Positions 12,184-21,714 of a DNA stretch of 64,000 nucleotides are shown here, piece after piece. The DNA lies in contig NZ_CP133111.1 in NCBI RefSeq assembly GCF_033001325.1, positions 4,480,501 to 4,544,500 on the forward strand. Direction: 5' to 3'. The notes under the pieces are model-generated. The model was not told the origin of the DNA. It ran no database searches and saw nothing but the letters and a program-made list of their open reading frames with translations. Source of the stretch: Rhodopseudomonas sp. BAL398 (GTDB taxonomy: Bacteria; Pseudomonadota; Alphaproteobacteria; Rhizobiales; Xanthobacteraceae). Position numbers and translations under genes: made by a program. The first letter of the stretch is position 1, and each line of letters begins with the position of its first letter.

Positions 12184-13416
12184 ATGAAGAAAATCACACC
12201 GAAGAAAATCACACCATTGCGTTCGATCCTGCTGGCGTCGCTGCTGATGGTGACGCCCGGCGTCGCGATGGCTCAAAGCGCGCCGCCGCTGAAGCTCGGC
12301 GCGATTCTCGACATGTCCGGTCTTTACGCCGACATCACCGGCCCCGGCAGTGAGACCGCGGCCAAGATGGCGGCGGAAGATTTCGGTGGCGAGGTGCTCG
12401 GCCGCAAGATCGAGATCGTGGTGGCGGACCATCTCAACAAGGCCGACCTCGCCGCCAGCATCGCCCGCGACATGCTGGACAATCAGGGCGTCGAGGCGAT
12501 CGTCGACGTCGCGGCCTCCGCCACCGCGCTTGCCGCCGGCGAGATCGCCAAGGCGCGCGGCAAGATCATCATGTATTCCGGCCCGGGCTCGATCCGGCTC
12601 AGCAACGAGGCCTGCGGCCCCTTCACGGTGCATTACGCCTACGACACCTATGCGCAGGCCAATGTCGCCGGGCTCGCCGCGGTCAAGCGGGGCCTCGACA
12701 CCTGGTTCTTCCTGACCGCCGACTACGCCTTCGGCCAGGACCTCGAAAAGGATACCTCCAACGTCGTCGTCAAGTCCGGCGGCAAGGTGCTGGGCACCGT
12801 CAAGCATCCGATCAACACGTCGGATTTCTCCTCCTTCCTGCTGCAGGCGCAGTCCTCCGGCGCCAAAGTGATCGGGCTCGCCAATGCCGGCGGCGACACC
12901 ATCAACGCGATCAAGCAGGCCGCCGAATTCGGCATCACCCGCAAGGGCGGCCAGAAGATCGTGCCGCTGCTCGCCTTCGTGACCGACATCGACAGCGTCG
13001 GGCTGCAGACCGCGCAGGGGCTGCTGGTCGCGGGTGCGTTCTATTGGGATCTCAATGACGACACCCGCGCCTTCTCGAAGCGCTTCGTCGAACGCATGAA
13101 GCGGGTGCCGACTTCGGCGCAGGCCGGGCTGTACTCCTCGGTCATGCATTATCTGCAGGCGGTGAAGGCGGCGGGCACCACCGACGCCGCCGCGGTGATG
13201 GCCAAGATGAAGGAAACCCCGATCAACGATTTCTTCGCCAAGAACGGTCACATCCGCGCCGACGGCCGGATGGTCCACGACATGTATCTGTTCGAGGTCA
13301 AGACGCCGTCCGAATCCAAGGGCCGCGGCGACGTCTACAAGCTGCTGGCGACGGTGTCGGGCGACGACGCGTTCCAGCCGCTGGCGCAGTCGCGCTGCCC
13401 GCTGGTGAAGAAGTAG
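12184..13416 (+). CDS. ABC transporter substrate-binding protein (branched-chain amino acid type)
   Basis: A 410-residue periplasmic binding protein of the LivK/type-1 fold. ATG 12184 is chosen over the GTG at 12172 because GGGGGAA lies just upstream of it. The signal peptide runs to AMAQ; the mature protein starts SAPPLKLGAILDMSGLYADITGPGSE, the usual first lobe. The second lobe includes KVIGLANAGGDTINAIKQAAEFG. No permease or ATPase genes adjoin it, so it probably works with a transporter encoded elsewhere. In this family and context (fatty/aromatic acid catabolic genes downstream) the ligand is often an aromatic or carboxylic acid; that is inference. A 15-base tandem duplication at the N-terminus encodes KKITPKKITP. 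Confidence 0.9.
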   Translation: MKKITPKKITPLRSILLASLLMVTPGVAMAQSAPPLKLGAILDMSGLYADITGPGSETAAKMAAEDFGGEVLGRKIEIVVADHLNKADLAASIARDMLDNQGVEAIVDVAASATALAAGEIAKARGKIIMYSGPGSIRLSNEACGPFTVHYAYDTYAQANVAGLAAVKRGLDTWFFLTADYAFGQDLEKDTSNVVVKSGGKVLGTVKHPINTSDFSSFLLQAQSSGAKVIGLANAGGDTINAIKQAAEFGITRKGGQKIVPLLAFVTDIDSVGLQTAQGLLVAGAFYWDLNDDTRAFSKRFVERMKRVPTSAQAGLYSSVMHYLQAVKAAGTTDAAAVMAKMKETPINDFFAKNGHIRADGRMVHDMYLFEVKTPSESKGRGDVYKLLATVSGDDAFQPLAQSRCPLVKK

Positions 13417-13428
13417 GACGTGCAACGC

Positions 13429-13511
13429 CGTCATTGCGAGGAGCTCTTGCGACGAAGCAATCCAGCCTTCACTTGCAGCCCCTGGATTGCTTCGCTTCGC
13501 TCGCAATGACG
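13429..13511. repeat. hairpin repeat type 1, copy B (inverted, shorter)
   Basis: Starts cgtcattgcgaggagctctt and ends ctcgcaatgacg, the reverse orientation of the other copies. At 83 bases it lacks the ggccggcgcgcagcgccgtc inner arm. It begins 13 bases after the binding-protein stop, between two genes on the same strand, and a spurious open frame runs through it into the next gene. Confidence 0.8.
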
Positions 13512-13562
13512 GGCTCCGGAGCCGGCATTTGCACAAGAACAACAATCACAAAGGCAATCCCA

Positions 13563-14351
13563 ATGACCGATATCGTCCTGCAGCAGCTCGATCAGGGCCT
13601 GCTGACCATCACGATGAACCGGCCCGACCGCCGCAACGCGCTCAATCCCGACATGGTGCGCGGGCTGGTCGAGGCGGCGCGGCGCGCGGCGGAAGATCAT
13701 GAGGTCCGCGCCGTCTTGCTGAAGGGCGCCGGCGGCACCTTCTGCGTCGGCGGCGACGTCAAATCGATGGCGGAGGGCCGCGCCTCGCTGTCGTTCGAGG
13801 CGAAGCTCGCCAATCTGCGGCGCGGCATGGAGGTGTCGCGAATCCTGCACCAGATGCCAAAGCCGGTGGTGGCGCAGATCGATGGCGCCGCAGCAGGCGC
13901 CGGGCTGTCGATGGCGCTGGCCTGCGATCTGCGCGTCGCTTCCGAATCCGCCAAGATCACCACCGCCTTCGCCAAGGTCGGGCTGTCCGGCGATTACGGC
14001 GGCACTTACTTTCTCACCAAGATGCTCGGCAGCGCCAAAGCGCGCGAACTCTATCTCACCTCGCCGGTGCTGAGCGCCCGCGAGGCGTTGGCGCTGGGCA
14101 TGGTGACCAAAGTCGTCGCCGACGCCGAAATCGGCGCGGCGGCGCATCAGCTGGCGCTGTCGCTGGCGCAGGGGCCGAGCGTGACGCTGGGCTACATCAA
14201 GCGCAACATCAACAATGCCGAGGAGCTGTCGCTGGAAGCCTGCTTCGACGCCGAGGCGATGCATCATTCGCGTTGCGGCGACACCGCCGACCACAAGGAA
14301 GCCGCCGCCGCCTTCGTCGAGAAGCGCGCGCCGGTGTTTCAGGGGCGCTGA
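13563..14351 (+). CDS. enoyl-CoA hydratase/isomerase family protein
   Basis: A 262-residue crotonase-fold enzyme from ATG 13563 (MTDIVLQQLDQGLLTITMNRPDRRNALN). The oxyanion-hole segments are present: GAGGTFCVGGDVKSM and IDGAAAGAGLSMALACDLRVAS. One catalytic-glutamate position typical of hydratases is not obvious (GLSGDYGGTYFLTKMLG), so an isomerase or another crotonase reaction is possible. It overlaps nothing but is followed one base after its stop by the VOC gene, and then by the acyl-CoA synthetase, forming a three-gene operon. An upstream open frame through repeat copy B is not part of the gene. Confidence 0.88.
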   Translation: MTDIVLQQLDQGLLTITMNRPDRRNALNPDMVRGLVEAARRAAEDHEVRAVLLKGAGGTFCVGGDVKSMAEGRASLSFEAKLANLRRGMEVSRILHQMPKPVVAQIDGAAAGAGLSMALACDLRVASESAKITTAFAKVGLSGDYGGTYFLTKMLGSAKARELYLTSPVLSAREALALGMVTKVVADAEIGAAAHQLALSLAQGPSVTLGYIKRNINNAEELSLEACFDAEAMHHSRCGDTADHKEAAAAFVEKRAPVFQGR

Positions 14352-14352
14352 G

Positions 14353-15117
14353 ATGACGGGCTATCTCAGACTGCGTCAGATCTGCCTGGTAGCGCCGCAG
14401 CTCGAACCGGTGGCGAGCGATATCGCGGCGATCATGGGGCTTCAAATCTGTTATCACGATTCCGGCGTCGCCAACTATGGCCTCGAAAACGCGCTGCTGC
14501 CGGTCGATACCACGCTGCTCGAAGTGGTGGCGCCGTTCCAGCCCGGCACCGCCGCCGGCCGCTTCATCGAACGCAGCGGCGGTCGCGGCGGCTATATGGC
14601 GATTTTCTCCTGCGACGATCCCGATGCCCGTGGCCGTGCCGCGGAAGCGATGGGTGTCCGCATCGCCAATGTGATCGATCATGCGCCCTATCACGGCGTG
14701 CAGTTGCATCCGCGCGATTGCCGCGCCGCCTTCATCGAGTTCAACCACACCGAAGGCAGCGACGATATTTTGGGGCTCTATCCGCCGGCCGGGCCGAATT
14801 GGCAGCAGGCGATCCGCAAGGATGTGACCCGAGCGCTGGTCGCGGTCGAGATGCAAAGCCCCGATCCGCAAGACCTCGCGGAGCATTGGGGCCGCATCGT
14901 CGGCGTGCCGGCAACGACGGCGGCGAATGGCGAGGCCGAGATCGCCTTTGTCAATTGCAGCTTCCGCTTCGTCAAAGGCGACAGCGAGGCGATGACGGCG
15001 CTGACCTTCAAGGTGGCCGACGCCGCGCGGATCCGCGACGCCGCCAAAGCGAAGGGGCTCGCGGTCGGCGGCGATGGCTTCACGCTGGCCGGTGTCGACT
15101 TCCGGCTCGTCGCATGA
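14353..15117 (+). CDS. VOC (glyoxalase/bleomycin-resistance fold) family protein
   Basis: A 254-residue two-module protein: the first half starts LRLRQICLVAPQLEPVASDIAAIMGL and includes GLENALLPVDTTLLEVVAP, the second has LVAVEMQSPDPQDLAEHWGRIVG. This is the paired beta-alpha-beta layout of VOC enzymes; metal ligands cannot be assigned confidently. ATG 14353 lies one base after the hydratase stop and its TGA overlaps the next ATG (ATGA), so it is translationally coupled to both neighbours. A step on a CoA thioester or its acid is inferred only from position. Confidence 0.8.
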   Translation: MTGYLRLRQICLVAPQLEPVASDIAAIMGLQICYHDSGVANYGLENALLPVDTTLLEVVAPFQPGTAAGRFIERSGGRGGYMAIFSCDDPDARGRAAEAMGVRIANVIDHAPYHGVQLHPRDCRAAFIEFNHTEGSDDILGLYPPAGPNWQQAIRKDVTRALVAVEMQSPDPQDLAEHWGRIVGVPATTAANGEAEIAFVNCSFRFVKGDSEAMTALTFKVADAARIRDAAKAKGLAVGGDGFTLAGVDFRLVA

Positions 15118-17243
15118 GCCATCCGCTCGATTCGTTCTTTGCGCCGTCCAGCATCGCCATCATCGGGGCGTCGCGGGACCCGATGAAGATTCCGGGCCTG
15201 CTGCTGAAATTCCTGCGCCGCAACGAATTTCCCGGCGCGATCTATCCGGTCAATCCGAACTATCCGGATATCGATGGCTTGGCGTGCTATCCGTCGGTCG
15301 GCGCGATCGGCAAGCCGGTCGATCTCGCCATCATCATCATTCCGGCCCGCGCCGTGCTCGGCGCGCTGGCCGAATGCGCCGAGGCCAAAATTCCCAATGC
15401 GGTGATCATCTCCTCGGGCTTTGGCGAGGAGGGCGGCGACGGCGTGGCGATGCAGCAGGCGATCGCCGATTTCGCCCGCGCCACCGGGATGCGGATCTCG
15501 GGGCCGAATGCCGAGGGCTTCTTCAACGAGCCGATGAAGATCGCCGCGACCTTCAGCCCGACCGTCGACGTCAAGCCGGACGTCCCGCGCCTGCTGGCGT
15601 CGCGCCGGCGGATCGGCATCGTGGCGCAATCGGGCGGCATCGGCTTTGCGATCTATAATCGCGCCCGCGCGCTCGGCGTCGCGCTCTCGATCGTGATCTC
15701 GACCGGCAATGAATCCGACCTCGGTGCCGGCGAGTGCCTCGACTACATGGTGCAGGACGCTGCGACCGACGTGATCCTGCTGTTCATCGAGGGGATTCGC
15801 GACACCGAGAAATTTCTCGTCGCGGCGCGGCGCGCAGCGCAGGCCGGCAAGCCGGTGATCGTCACCAAGGTCGGCCGCTCCGACGCCGGCGAGCGCGCCG
15901 CGGCCTCGCACACCGCCAGCATGGCGGGATGGAATGCGGCCTATGACGCGGTGTTCGCCAAATACGGCTGCATCGTCTCCAACGATCTCGACGAGGCGGT
16001 GGCGATCGCCGCGGCGCTGACGACATCGCCCTTGCCGAAGGGCGACCGCGTCGCGGTGGTCACGGTGTCGGGCGGCGCGGGAATTTGGGGCGCCGACGCG
16101 GTCTGCGCCCAGGGCCTGCGCGTGCCGGAATTGTCCGCGCCGTTACAGGCGCAGATCCGTGCGCTAATTCCGTCCTATGGCTCGGCGCGCAATCCGGTCG
16201 ACATCACCGCGCAGGCTGTGCACAGCGGTGGGCTGCAGAAGACCATCGAGCTGCTCGAGGCCTGCGATGAGGTCGATAGCATCCTGGTGGTGATCTCGCT
16301 GTCGAGCGAGACAAGGATGCCGCTCAAGAAGGCCGAGCTGAAGCCGCTGCTTGATGCGCAGACCAAGCCGGTGCTGTTCTATTCCTACACGCTGCCGTCG
16401 GATTTTGCCCGCGAAGGGCTCGCCGCCTCCGGCGGCGTGGCGTTGTCGGGGCTGACCCATATCGCGGTCGCGTTACGTCAGCTGGTGCAGCGCAGCCGCT
16501 TCAGCCTGGCGGCCGAGCCGGAGGCGTTCGGCATGAAATCGCTCGATCTATCGGGCTATCCGGTAGGCGGAGCGCTGTCGGAATATGACAGCAAGCGATG
16601 GCTGCGTGACGCCGGCGTGGCGCTGCCGGACGAGATCCTGGTCGCGGAAAAGACCGTGCTCGAAGCCGCGATCGCCCGGGCCGGCTTTCCGCTGGTGATG
16701 AAAATCCAGTCCCCGGCGATTGCCCACAAGAGCGAGGTCGGCGGCGTCCGCGTCAACATCGCCAGCGAAGCCGAGGCGCTTGAAGCCTATGATGCGCTGC
16801 TGGCCAATGCCGCCCGGCATTGCCCCGATGCGGTGATCCAGGGCGTGCTGGTCGGGCCGATGGCGAAGAAGGGTGTCGAGATCATCATCGGCACCATGAT
16901 GGATGCCAGTTTCGGGCCGATGATCATGGTCGGCCTCGGCGGCGTCGTCACCGAATTGTTCAAGGATGTGGTGTGGCGGCCGGCACCGGTCGGCGCCGCG
17001 GAAGCCGGCGCGATGCTCGACGGCTTGAAGGCCGCGCCGCTATTGCACGGCTTTCGCGGCGCGCCGCCAGCCGATGTCGGCGCGCTGGCCGAGCTGATCG
17101 CGCAGATCTCGCAGCTCGCCGCCCATGCGCGCGATCATGTCGCCGAGATCGAACTCAACCCGGTGCTGGTGCATCCGCTCGGCGACGGCGTCACCATCGT
17201 CGACGCGCTGGTGGTGGGGAAGACGACTAACTTTCTAAAATGA
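15114..17243 (+). CDS. acyl-CoA synthetase, NDP-forming (acetate-CoA ligase family)
   Basis: A 709-residue fused enzyme. The N-terminal CoA-binding Rossmann domain starts SIAIIGASRDPMKIPG. A succinyl-CoA-ligase-like domain follows with RIGIVAQSGGIGFAIYNRA and the ASHTASMAGW region, where the phosphohistidine lies in this family. The C-terminal ATP-grasp domain starts about residue 490 and includes FPLVMKIQSPAIAHKSEVGG and GTMMDASFGPMIMVGLGG. It converts an acid to its CoA ester with ATP giving ADP and phosphate (or the reverse). Together with the hydratase and the divergent dehydrogenases this supports beta-oxidation of an unidentified acid. Its ATG overlaps the preceding stop. Confidence 0.92.
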   Translation: MSHPLDSFFAPSSIAIIGASRDPMKIPGLLLKFLRRNEFPGAIYPVNPNYPDIDGLACYPSVGAIGKPVDLAIIIIPARAVLGALAECAEAKIPNAVIISSGFGEEGGDGVAMQQAIADFARATGMRISGPNAEGFFNEPMKIAATFSPTVDVKPDVPRLLASRRRIGIVAQSGGIGFAIYNRARALGVALSIVISTGNESDLGAGECLDYMVQDAATDVILLFIEGIRDTEKFLVAARRAAQAGKPVIVTKVGRSDAGERAAASHTASMAGWNAAYDAVFAKYGCIVSNDLDEAVAIAAALTTSPLPKGDRVAVVTVSGGAGIWGADAVCAQGLRVPELSAPLQAQIRALIPSYGSARNPVDITAQAVHSGGLQKTIELLEACDEVDSILVVISLSSETRMPLKKAELKPLLDAQTKPVLFYSYTLPSDFAREGLAASGGVALSGLTHIAVALRQLVQRSRFSLAAEPEAFGMKSLDLSGYPVGGALSEYDSKRWLRDAGVALPDEILVAEKTVLEAAIARAGFPLVMKIQSPAIAHKSEVGGVRVNIASEAEALEAYDALLANAARHCPDAVIQGVLVGPMAKKGVEIIIGTMMDASFGPMIMVGLGGVVTELFKDVVWRPAPVGAAEAGAMLDGLKAAPLLHGFRGAPPADVGALAELIAQISQLAAHARDHVAEIELNPVLVHPLGDGVTIVDALVVGKTTNFLK

Positions 17244-17261
17244 CCTCATCCTGAGGCGATT

Positions 17262-17368
17262 CGTCATTGCGAGCCGAGGCCGGCGCGCAGCGCCGTCCGC
17301 AGGCGAAGCAATCCAGGGGCGTCAGGCAGGACTGGATTGCTTCGTCGCAAGAGCTCCTCGCAATGACG
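17262..17368. repeat. hairpin repeat type 1, copy C
   Basis: Full-length 107-base copy opening cgtcattgcgagccgaggcc and closing ctcctcgcaatgacg, between the convergent acyl-CoA synthetase and enoyl-CoA hydratase genes. The 210-base gap holds nothing else. Confidence 0.9.
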
Positions 17369-17453
17369 GCCTCGACGGCTTGACGAAGGATGGGCCGCAT
17401 GGCCTCATGGTTCGAGACGGCGCAACAGCGCCTCCTCACCATGAGGGCACGCC

Positions 17454-18260
17454 TCACCGACCCTTGAAGTCGGCGACGCGGCGTTCTTCGGTGGCTTTGA
17501 CGCCTTCCTTGAAATCATCGGTGGCGCGCAGCCGGGTCTGTTCGGCTAGTTCATGTTTAGTCGCCGCCATGACGCGGTCGGCGAGGTCGCCGCGCATCGT
17601 CGCCCGGGTCGACAACAGGCCGAGCGGCGAGCATTCGGCGATCTCGCGCGCCAGCTTCAAGGCCTCGGCGCGCACCTCGTTCTGCGGCACCAGCACATTG
17701 GCCAGCCCGATCTTGAAGGCGTCCTCGCCGGTGAGGCGGCGGCTGGTGTAGAACATCAGCTCGGCATTGTTCTTGCCGACCAGTTCGGGCAGCGCGACGG
17801 TAAGGCCGAAGCCGGGATGGAAGCCGAGTTTGGTGAAGTTCGCGGCGAAGCGCGCCTCCGGACAGGTGACGCGGAAATCCGCCGACACTGCAAGCCCGAG
17901 CCCGCCGCCGATCGCCGCACCCTGCACCGCGGCGACGATCGGTTTCTTGGCGCGGAAGATCCGCACCGCTTCGGTATAGAGATGTCCGATCGAGCCGAGA
18001 TTATCGGCAGGATCGCCGCTCTTGGCCGCCGCCTCGGTTTCCTTGCGGTTAGGATCGCCGAAATCGGCGCCGGCGCAGAACGCCTTGCCCTGGGCGCACA
18101 GCACCGTGGCGCGAATCTGCGGATCGGCGTCGATCGTGTCCAGCGCGTCGGCAATCTGCTGGATCAGCATGATGTCGAAGAAATTATACGGCGGTTTGCG
18201 GATCTCGATGGTGGCGACATGGCCGAGAAGCTCGACGCCGATATCCTTGTAGCTGGTCAT
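17454..18260 (-). CDS. enoyl-CoA hydratase/isomerase family protein
   Basis: A 268-residue crotonase-family protein. Oxyanion-hole motifs are CAQGKAFCAGADF and VQGAAIGGGLGLAVSADFRV; the stretch FTKLGFHPGFGLTVALPELVG occupies the substrate-pocket position. GGAG lies about six bases before ATG. It is the last gene of a minus-strand unit after two acyl-CoA dehydrogenases (86 bases from the nearer one), so it probably hydrates the enoyl-CoA they form. Confidence 0.9.
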   Translation of the reverse strand: MTSYKDIGVELLGHVATIEIRKPPYNFFDIMLIQQIADALDTIDADPQIRATVLCAQGKAFCAGADFGDPNRKETEAAAKSGDPADNLGSIGHLYTEAVRIFRAKKPIVAAVQGAAIGGGLGLAVSADFRVTCPEARFAANFTKLGFHPGFGLTVALPELVGKNNAELMFYTSRRLTGEDAFKIGLANVLVPQNEVRAEALKLAREIAECSPLGLLSTRATMRGDLADRVMAATKHELAEQTRLRATDDFKEGVKATEERRVADFKGR

Positions 18261-18346
18261 TCTGATCTCCGGTCATGATGGCGTTGAAACTCGCGCCGGC
18301 CGCTGCGCGCGGCGCTCCGGCGCAAGCCGTGTTCAAAATCGCGCGG

Positions 18347-19507
18347 TCAGCGCAGGCCGAGGCCGCGCGCGATGATGCCGCGCAAGACTTCGGTGGTGCC
18401 GCCTTGGATCGTCAGCTTCGGCGCGGTCTTGATCGCGAAGGGCAGCTGATCGTCGAGCGTGGCGTGGTTCGAGGCGTCCGGATCGACAAAGGCGGCGAGT
18501 TCGCGCACCCGATGCGGCAGCTGCTGTTCCCAGATGGTGCCGATGTCCTTGACGATCGAGGCCTCCACCACCGGCTCCTTGCCGGCCTGCAACATGCCGG
18601 CGACCGACACCGACATCCGCCGCATCGTGTGCAGCTGCGCCACCAATCGTCCGATGCCTTCGGCGCCGCGGATGTCCGGGTTCGGCCCCAACGCGCGGAC
18701 CAGCTCGGTCAGCACGTAATAGGTTTCGAGAAATCGTTCGGGGCCGGAGCGCTCATAGGCGAGTTCCGAGGTTGCCTGTTTCCAGGCGCCGTCAATTTCG
18801 CCGAGCATGTGATCGTCGGGCACGAAGACGTCCTCGAACACCACCTCGTTGAATTCATATTGGCCGGTGATCTGCGCGATCGGATTGACCTTGATGCCGG
18901 GGCTTTTCATGTCGACCAGGAACTGGGTCAGGCCGTGGCGGCGATTCTCCTTGGTCGGCGGCGAGGTGCGGAAGATCGCGATCATGTAGTCGGCGATATG
19001 CGCCGAGGTGGTCCAGATCTTGGAGCCGTTGATCAGGAAGCCGCCATCGGTCCGGGTCGCCTTGGTCTTGGCGGCGAACAGGTCGGAGCCGGAATTCGGC
19101 TCGCTCATGCCGATCGAGAAGCAGACTTCGCCGCGGCAGATCCGCGGCAGGATGTCCATCTTGATATGTTCGGGCGCGTATTTCAGCAGCACCGGGCCGC
19201 TCTGGCGGTCGGCGACGAAGAACCGCCGTGTCGGCGCGTTGGCGACGCGCATCTCCTCGGTCACCACATAGCGCTCGAGAAAGCTGCGCTCATGACCGCC
19301 ATATTGCTTCGGCCAGGTCATGCCGAGCCAGCCGCGTTCGCCGACCCGGCGGGAGAATTCCGGCGCGTCGCTGTCTTCACGCTGCGGCTTGTGCGGATCG
19401 AAGGTGCCGGCGGCGATTTCCTCGGCGAGAAAGGCGCGCACTTCCTGGCGCAGCACCTCGCATTCGGGCGGCAGGCGGATCGGATCGAAGCGAAGGGCTG
19501 CGGTCAT
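18347..19507 (-). CDS. acyl-CoA dehydrogenase family protein (large partner)
   Basis: A 386-residue flavoprotein. Recognisable: N-terminal helical domain with GERGWLGMTWPKQYGGHERS, the beta-domain signature SIGMSEPNSGSDLFAAKTKA, INGSKIWTTSAH, and a C-terminal helical domain ending TIQGGTTEVLRGIIARGLGL. It oxidises an acyl-CoA to the enoyl-CoA. It is followed by the hydratase and preceded, 24 bases away, by a second shorter dehydrogenase, the arrangement of heteromeric acyl-CoA dehydrogenases acting on bulky (ring or side-chain) substrates; substrate unknown. Confidence 0.93.
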   Translation of the reverse strand: MTAALRFDPIRLPPECEVLRQEVRAFLAEEIAAGTFDPHKPQREDSDAPEFSRRVGERGWLGMTWPKQYGGHERSFLERYVVTEEMRVANAPTRRFFVADRQSGPVLLKYAPEHIKMDILPRICRGEVCFSIGMSEPNSGSDLFAAKTKATRTDGGFLINGSKIWTTSAHIADYMIAIFRTSPPTKENRRHGLTQFLVDMKSPGIKVNPIAQITGQYEFNEVVFEDVFVPDDHMLGEIDGAWKQATSELAYERSGPERFLETYYVLTELVRALGPNPDIRGAEGIGRLVAQLHTMRRMSVSVAGMLQAGKEPVVEASIVKDIGTIWEQQLPHRVRELAAFVDPDASNHATLDDQLPFAIKTAPKLTIQGGTTEVLRGIIARGLGLR

Positions 19508-19531
19508 GTCGGTCTCGTTCTTGTTGAGGTG

Positions 19532-20596
19532 TCAGCGGGAAGCGACCAGCGGCCACAATTCGTCGGCGCCGCGCGTCGCGACCAGTTTGCCGAGCTCGAC
19601 CGCCCAATGGCTTTCGCTGCCGAAATCGTCGCGCCACGCCAAAGCGCGCAAGGTGAAGCGATGCAGAATATGCTCCTGGGTGAAGCCTATCGCGCCGTGG
19701 ACCTGGTGGGCGATCGCCGCGCCCTTTTCGGCGGCCTCCGCGCAGCGGATTTTTGCCGCGGCGGCTTCCAGAAACAGCGCGTCGTCGAATGATTCGGCAT
19801 GGGCGAAGGCGTCGGCCGCCGAACTGGCGGCGGCGAGTGCCGCGGAGGTCTCGCCGGCGAGCTTGGCCAGATTGTGCTGCACCGCCTGGAATTTCGAGAT
19901 CTTCTTTTCGAACGCCACCCGCTCGTTGGAATAGCCCACGCTGACGTCGAGCATCGATTCCAGCGCGCCCGCGATCTGCAGGCTGCGCGCCACCGCGCCC
20001 ATCAGCATCAGCGCATTCTGGTCGAACCCCGCCGGCGCCGGCTTCAGCGCCAGCGGCGTGACATTGTTGAGGATCACGGTGTCGGAGGGATCGTCCGCGA
20101 GATTGAGCCCGGGCTCGATCCGGCACGCCGCGATCGCTACCAGCGCGATCGCAACGCCATCGGCGCCGTGCGCCAGCACGGCGATATGCCGCGCGCCCTT
20201 GGCAAAGGGAACGCCGCGGGCGCGGCCGACCAGACTGCCGTCGGCATTGAGCGTGATGCGATCCTTCGGATGGGCCGGCGCCACCGTCATGGTGTCGGAT
20301 GGCGCGGCGATCCTGGCCTGCGCCAGCAGCCAGCCCGCCAGCATGGTTTCGGCCAGCGGCACCGCCAGCGCGAAACGGCCGGCCGCGCTCAGCACGGCAA
20401 AACCTTCCGCCAGGCTGGCGCCCGAGCCATCGCAATCCTCCGGAACCCAGGATAGCGGCAGTCCGGCCTGTTCGAGCGCGTACCACAGCGGCGCCTTCCA
20501 GGCGCCGTCCTTGCCGCTGTTGATGGTCTGGGCGTCGGCGAGATCCGCGAAGATTCGTTCGGCGGTCTCGGCGACAATGTTATCACTCTCCGTCAC
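19532..20596 (-). CDS. acyl-CoA dehydrogenase family protein (small partner)
   Basis: A 354-residue paralogue starting at GTG 20596, with GGGGAA five to six bases upstream. It keeps the acyl-CoA dehydrogenase architecture (VPEDCDGSGASLAEGFAVLS; AHQVHGAIGFTQEHILHRFTLRALAW) but has a divergent, Ala-rich beta domain without the ..SEP.SGSD.. signature found in its neighbour. It may thus be the partner subunit of an alpha2beta2 enzyme and not separately active. First gene of the three-gene minus unit. Confidence 0.85.
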   Translation of the reverse strand: MTESDNIVAETAERIFADLADAQTINSGKDGAWKAPLWYALEQAGLPLSWVPEDCDGSGASLAEGFAVLSAAGRFALAVPLAETMLAGWLLAQARIAAPSDTMTVAPAHPKDRITLNADGSLVGRARGVPFAKGARHIAVLAHGADGVAIALVAIAACRIEPGLNLADDPSDTVILNNVTPLALKPAPAGFDQNALMLMGAVARSLQIAGALESMLDVSVGYSNERVAFEKKISKFQAVQHNLAKLAGETSAALAAASSAADAFAHAESFDDALFLEAAAAKIRCAEAAEKGAAIAHQVHGAIGFTQEHILHRFTLRALAWRDDFGSESHWAVELGKLVATRGADELWPLVASR

Positions 20597-20883
20597 AGCG
20601 CTTCCCCGTTGTCACAAGCACATCTCATTCGGGCATCGCTGCCGGGCATGGGGTGCTGCCATTGTTGTTGCTCGGCATGATGCGGAAAAGCCTCGGCAAT
20701 GACAAGCACCGTCGGCGGCGGATCACCCTGCGGTGGCGGCATGGAGCCGATCACCTGCTTGATTGGACGGGTTATTCCGCGCGGCGGGTTTTGCCGAAAC
20801 TTGCTCTGGCCTTTGCAGCCGATATGGTGGCCGCCACGGCGAACCACCTCGTAATAGCAACTCATAAGAAACAGGACGGGCAG

Positions 20884-21666
20884 ATGTCGAAGGACGGAAT
20901 GTGTGTGATCGTGACCGGATCGGCGTCGGGCCTTGGCGCCGCCACCGCAGCCATTTTGGCCGGGCAGGGCGCGCGGATCGTGGTCAACTATGCGTCGAGT
21001 CAGAAGGAAGCCGAACAGACCGCCGATACCTGCCGCAGCGCCGGCGGCGACGTCGTGGTGGTGCAGGGCGACGTCGCCAAGGATGACGATTGCAAGCGGA
21101 TCGTCGCCGCGGCCGCGCCCTGGGGCCGGCTCGACGCGCTGATCAACAATGCCGGCACCACCAAGCACATGGCGCATGACAATCTCGACGGATTGTCGGC
21201 GGAGGATTTTCAGCGGCTCTATGCGGTCAACACGATCGGGCCATACCAGATGATCCGCGCCGCGCGGGCGTTGCTGGAGGCCGGCGCCAAGGCATCGGAG
21301 CGCGCCGCGGCGGTGGTGAATGTCTCGTCGGTCGCAGGCATCAGCGGGATCGGATCGTCGGTCGCTTACGCCGCCAGCAAAGGCGCGTTGAATACGATGA
21401 CGCTGTCGCTGGCGCGTGCGCTGTCGCCGCTGATCCGCGTCAATGCCGTCTGTCCGGGCTATATCGACACGCCCTGGTTTACCAAGGGCCGCGGCGTCGA
21501 GGGCGCGAAACAGATCCGCGACATGGTGGTGGCGAAGGTGCCGCTCAAGCTCGCATCGACTGCCGAAGACGTCGCAGAACTGGTGTGTTTTCTCGCGACG
21601 GCGAAATCCGGCACGATGACCGGCGAAATGGTCCGGGTCGATGCCGGCCTGCATCTGGTGAACTGA
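20884..21666 (+). CDS. SDR-family NAD(P)-dependent oxidoreductase
   Basis: A 260-residue short-chain dehydrogenase. ATG 20884 is preferred over earlier in-frame starts because AGGA sits ten bases before it and the domain begins immediately (CVIVTGSASGLGAATAAIL, the TGxxxGxG cofactor motif). NNAG is present (LINNAGTT), then VNVSSVAGISG and the catalytic YAASK. C-terminal NAVCPGYIDTPWF and GEMVRVDAGLHLV are typical of ketoreductases. The gene is divergent from the dehydrogenases; a 3-hydroxyacyl-CoA or similar oxidation in the same route is plausible, not shown. Confidence 0.92.
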   Translation: MSKDGMCVIVTGSASGLGAATAAILAGQGARIVVNYASSQKEAEQTADTCRSAGGDVVVVQGDVAKDDDCKRIVAAAAPWGRLDALINNAGTTKHMAHDNLDGLSAEDFQRLYAVNTIGPYQMIRAARALLEAGAKASERAAAVVNVSSVAGISGIGSSVAYAASKGALNTMTLSLARALSPLIRVNAVCPGYIDTPWFTKGRGVEGAKQIRDMVVAKVPLKLASTAEDVAELVCFLATAKSGTMTGEMVRVDAGLHLVN

Positions 21667-21714
21667 CCCGTCGAAAAACGCTGGCCGCGGACTGCTGCGG
21701 CCAGCGCGAGACCG

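Noticed and set aside
13434-13562. In-frame N-terminal extension of the enoyl-CoA hydratase
   Set aside because: It is translation through hairpin repeat copy B; the family start is at 13563.
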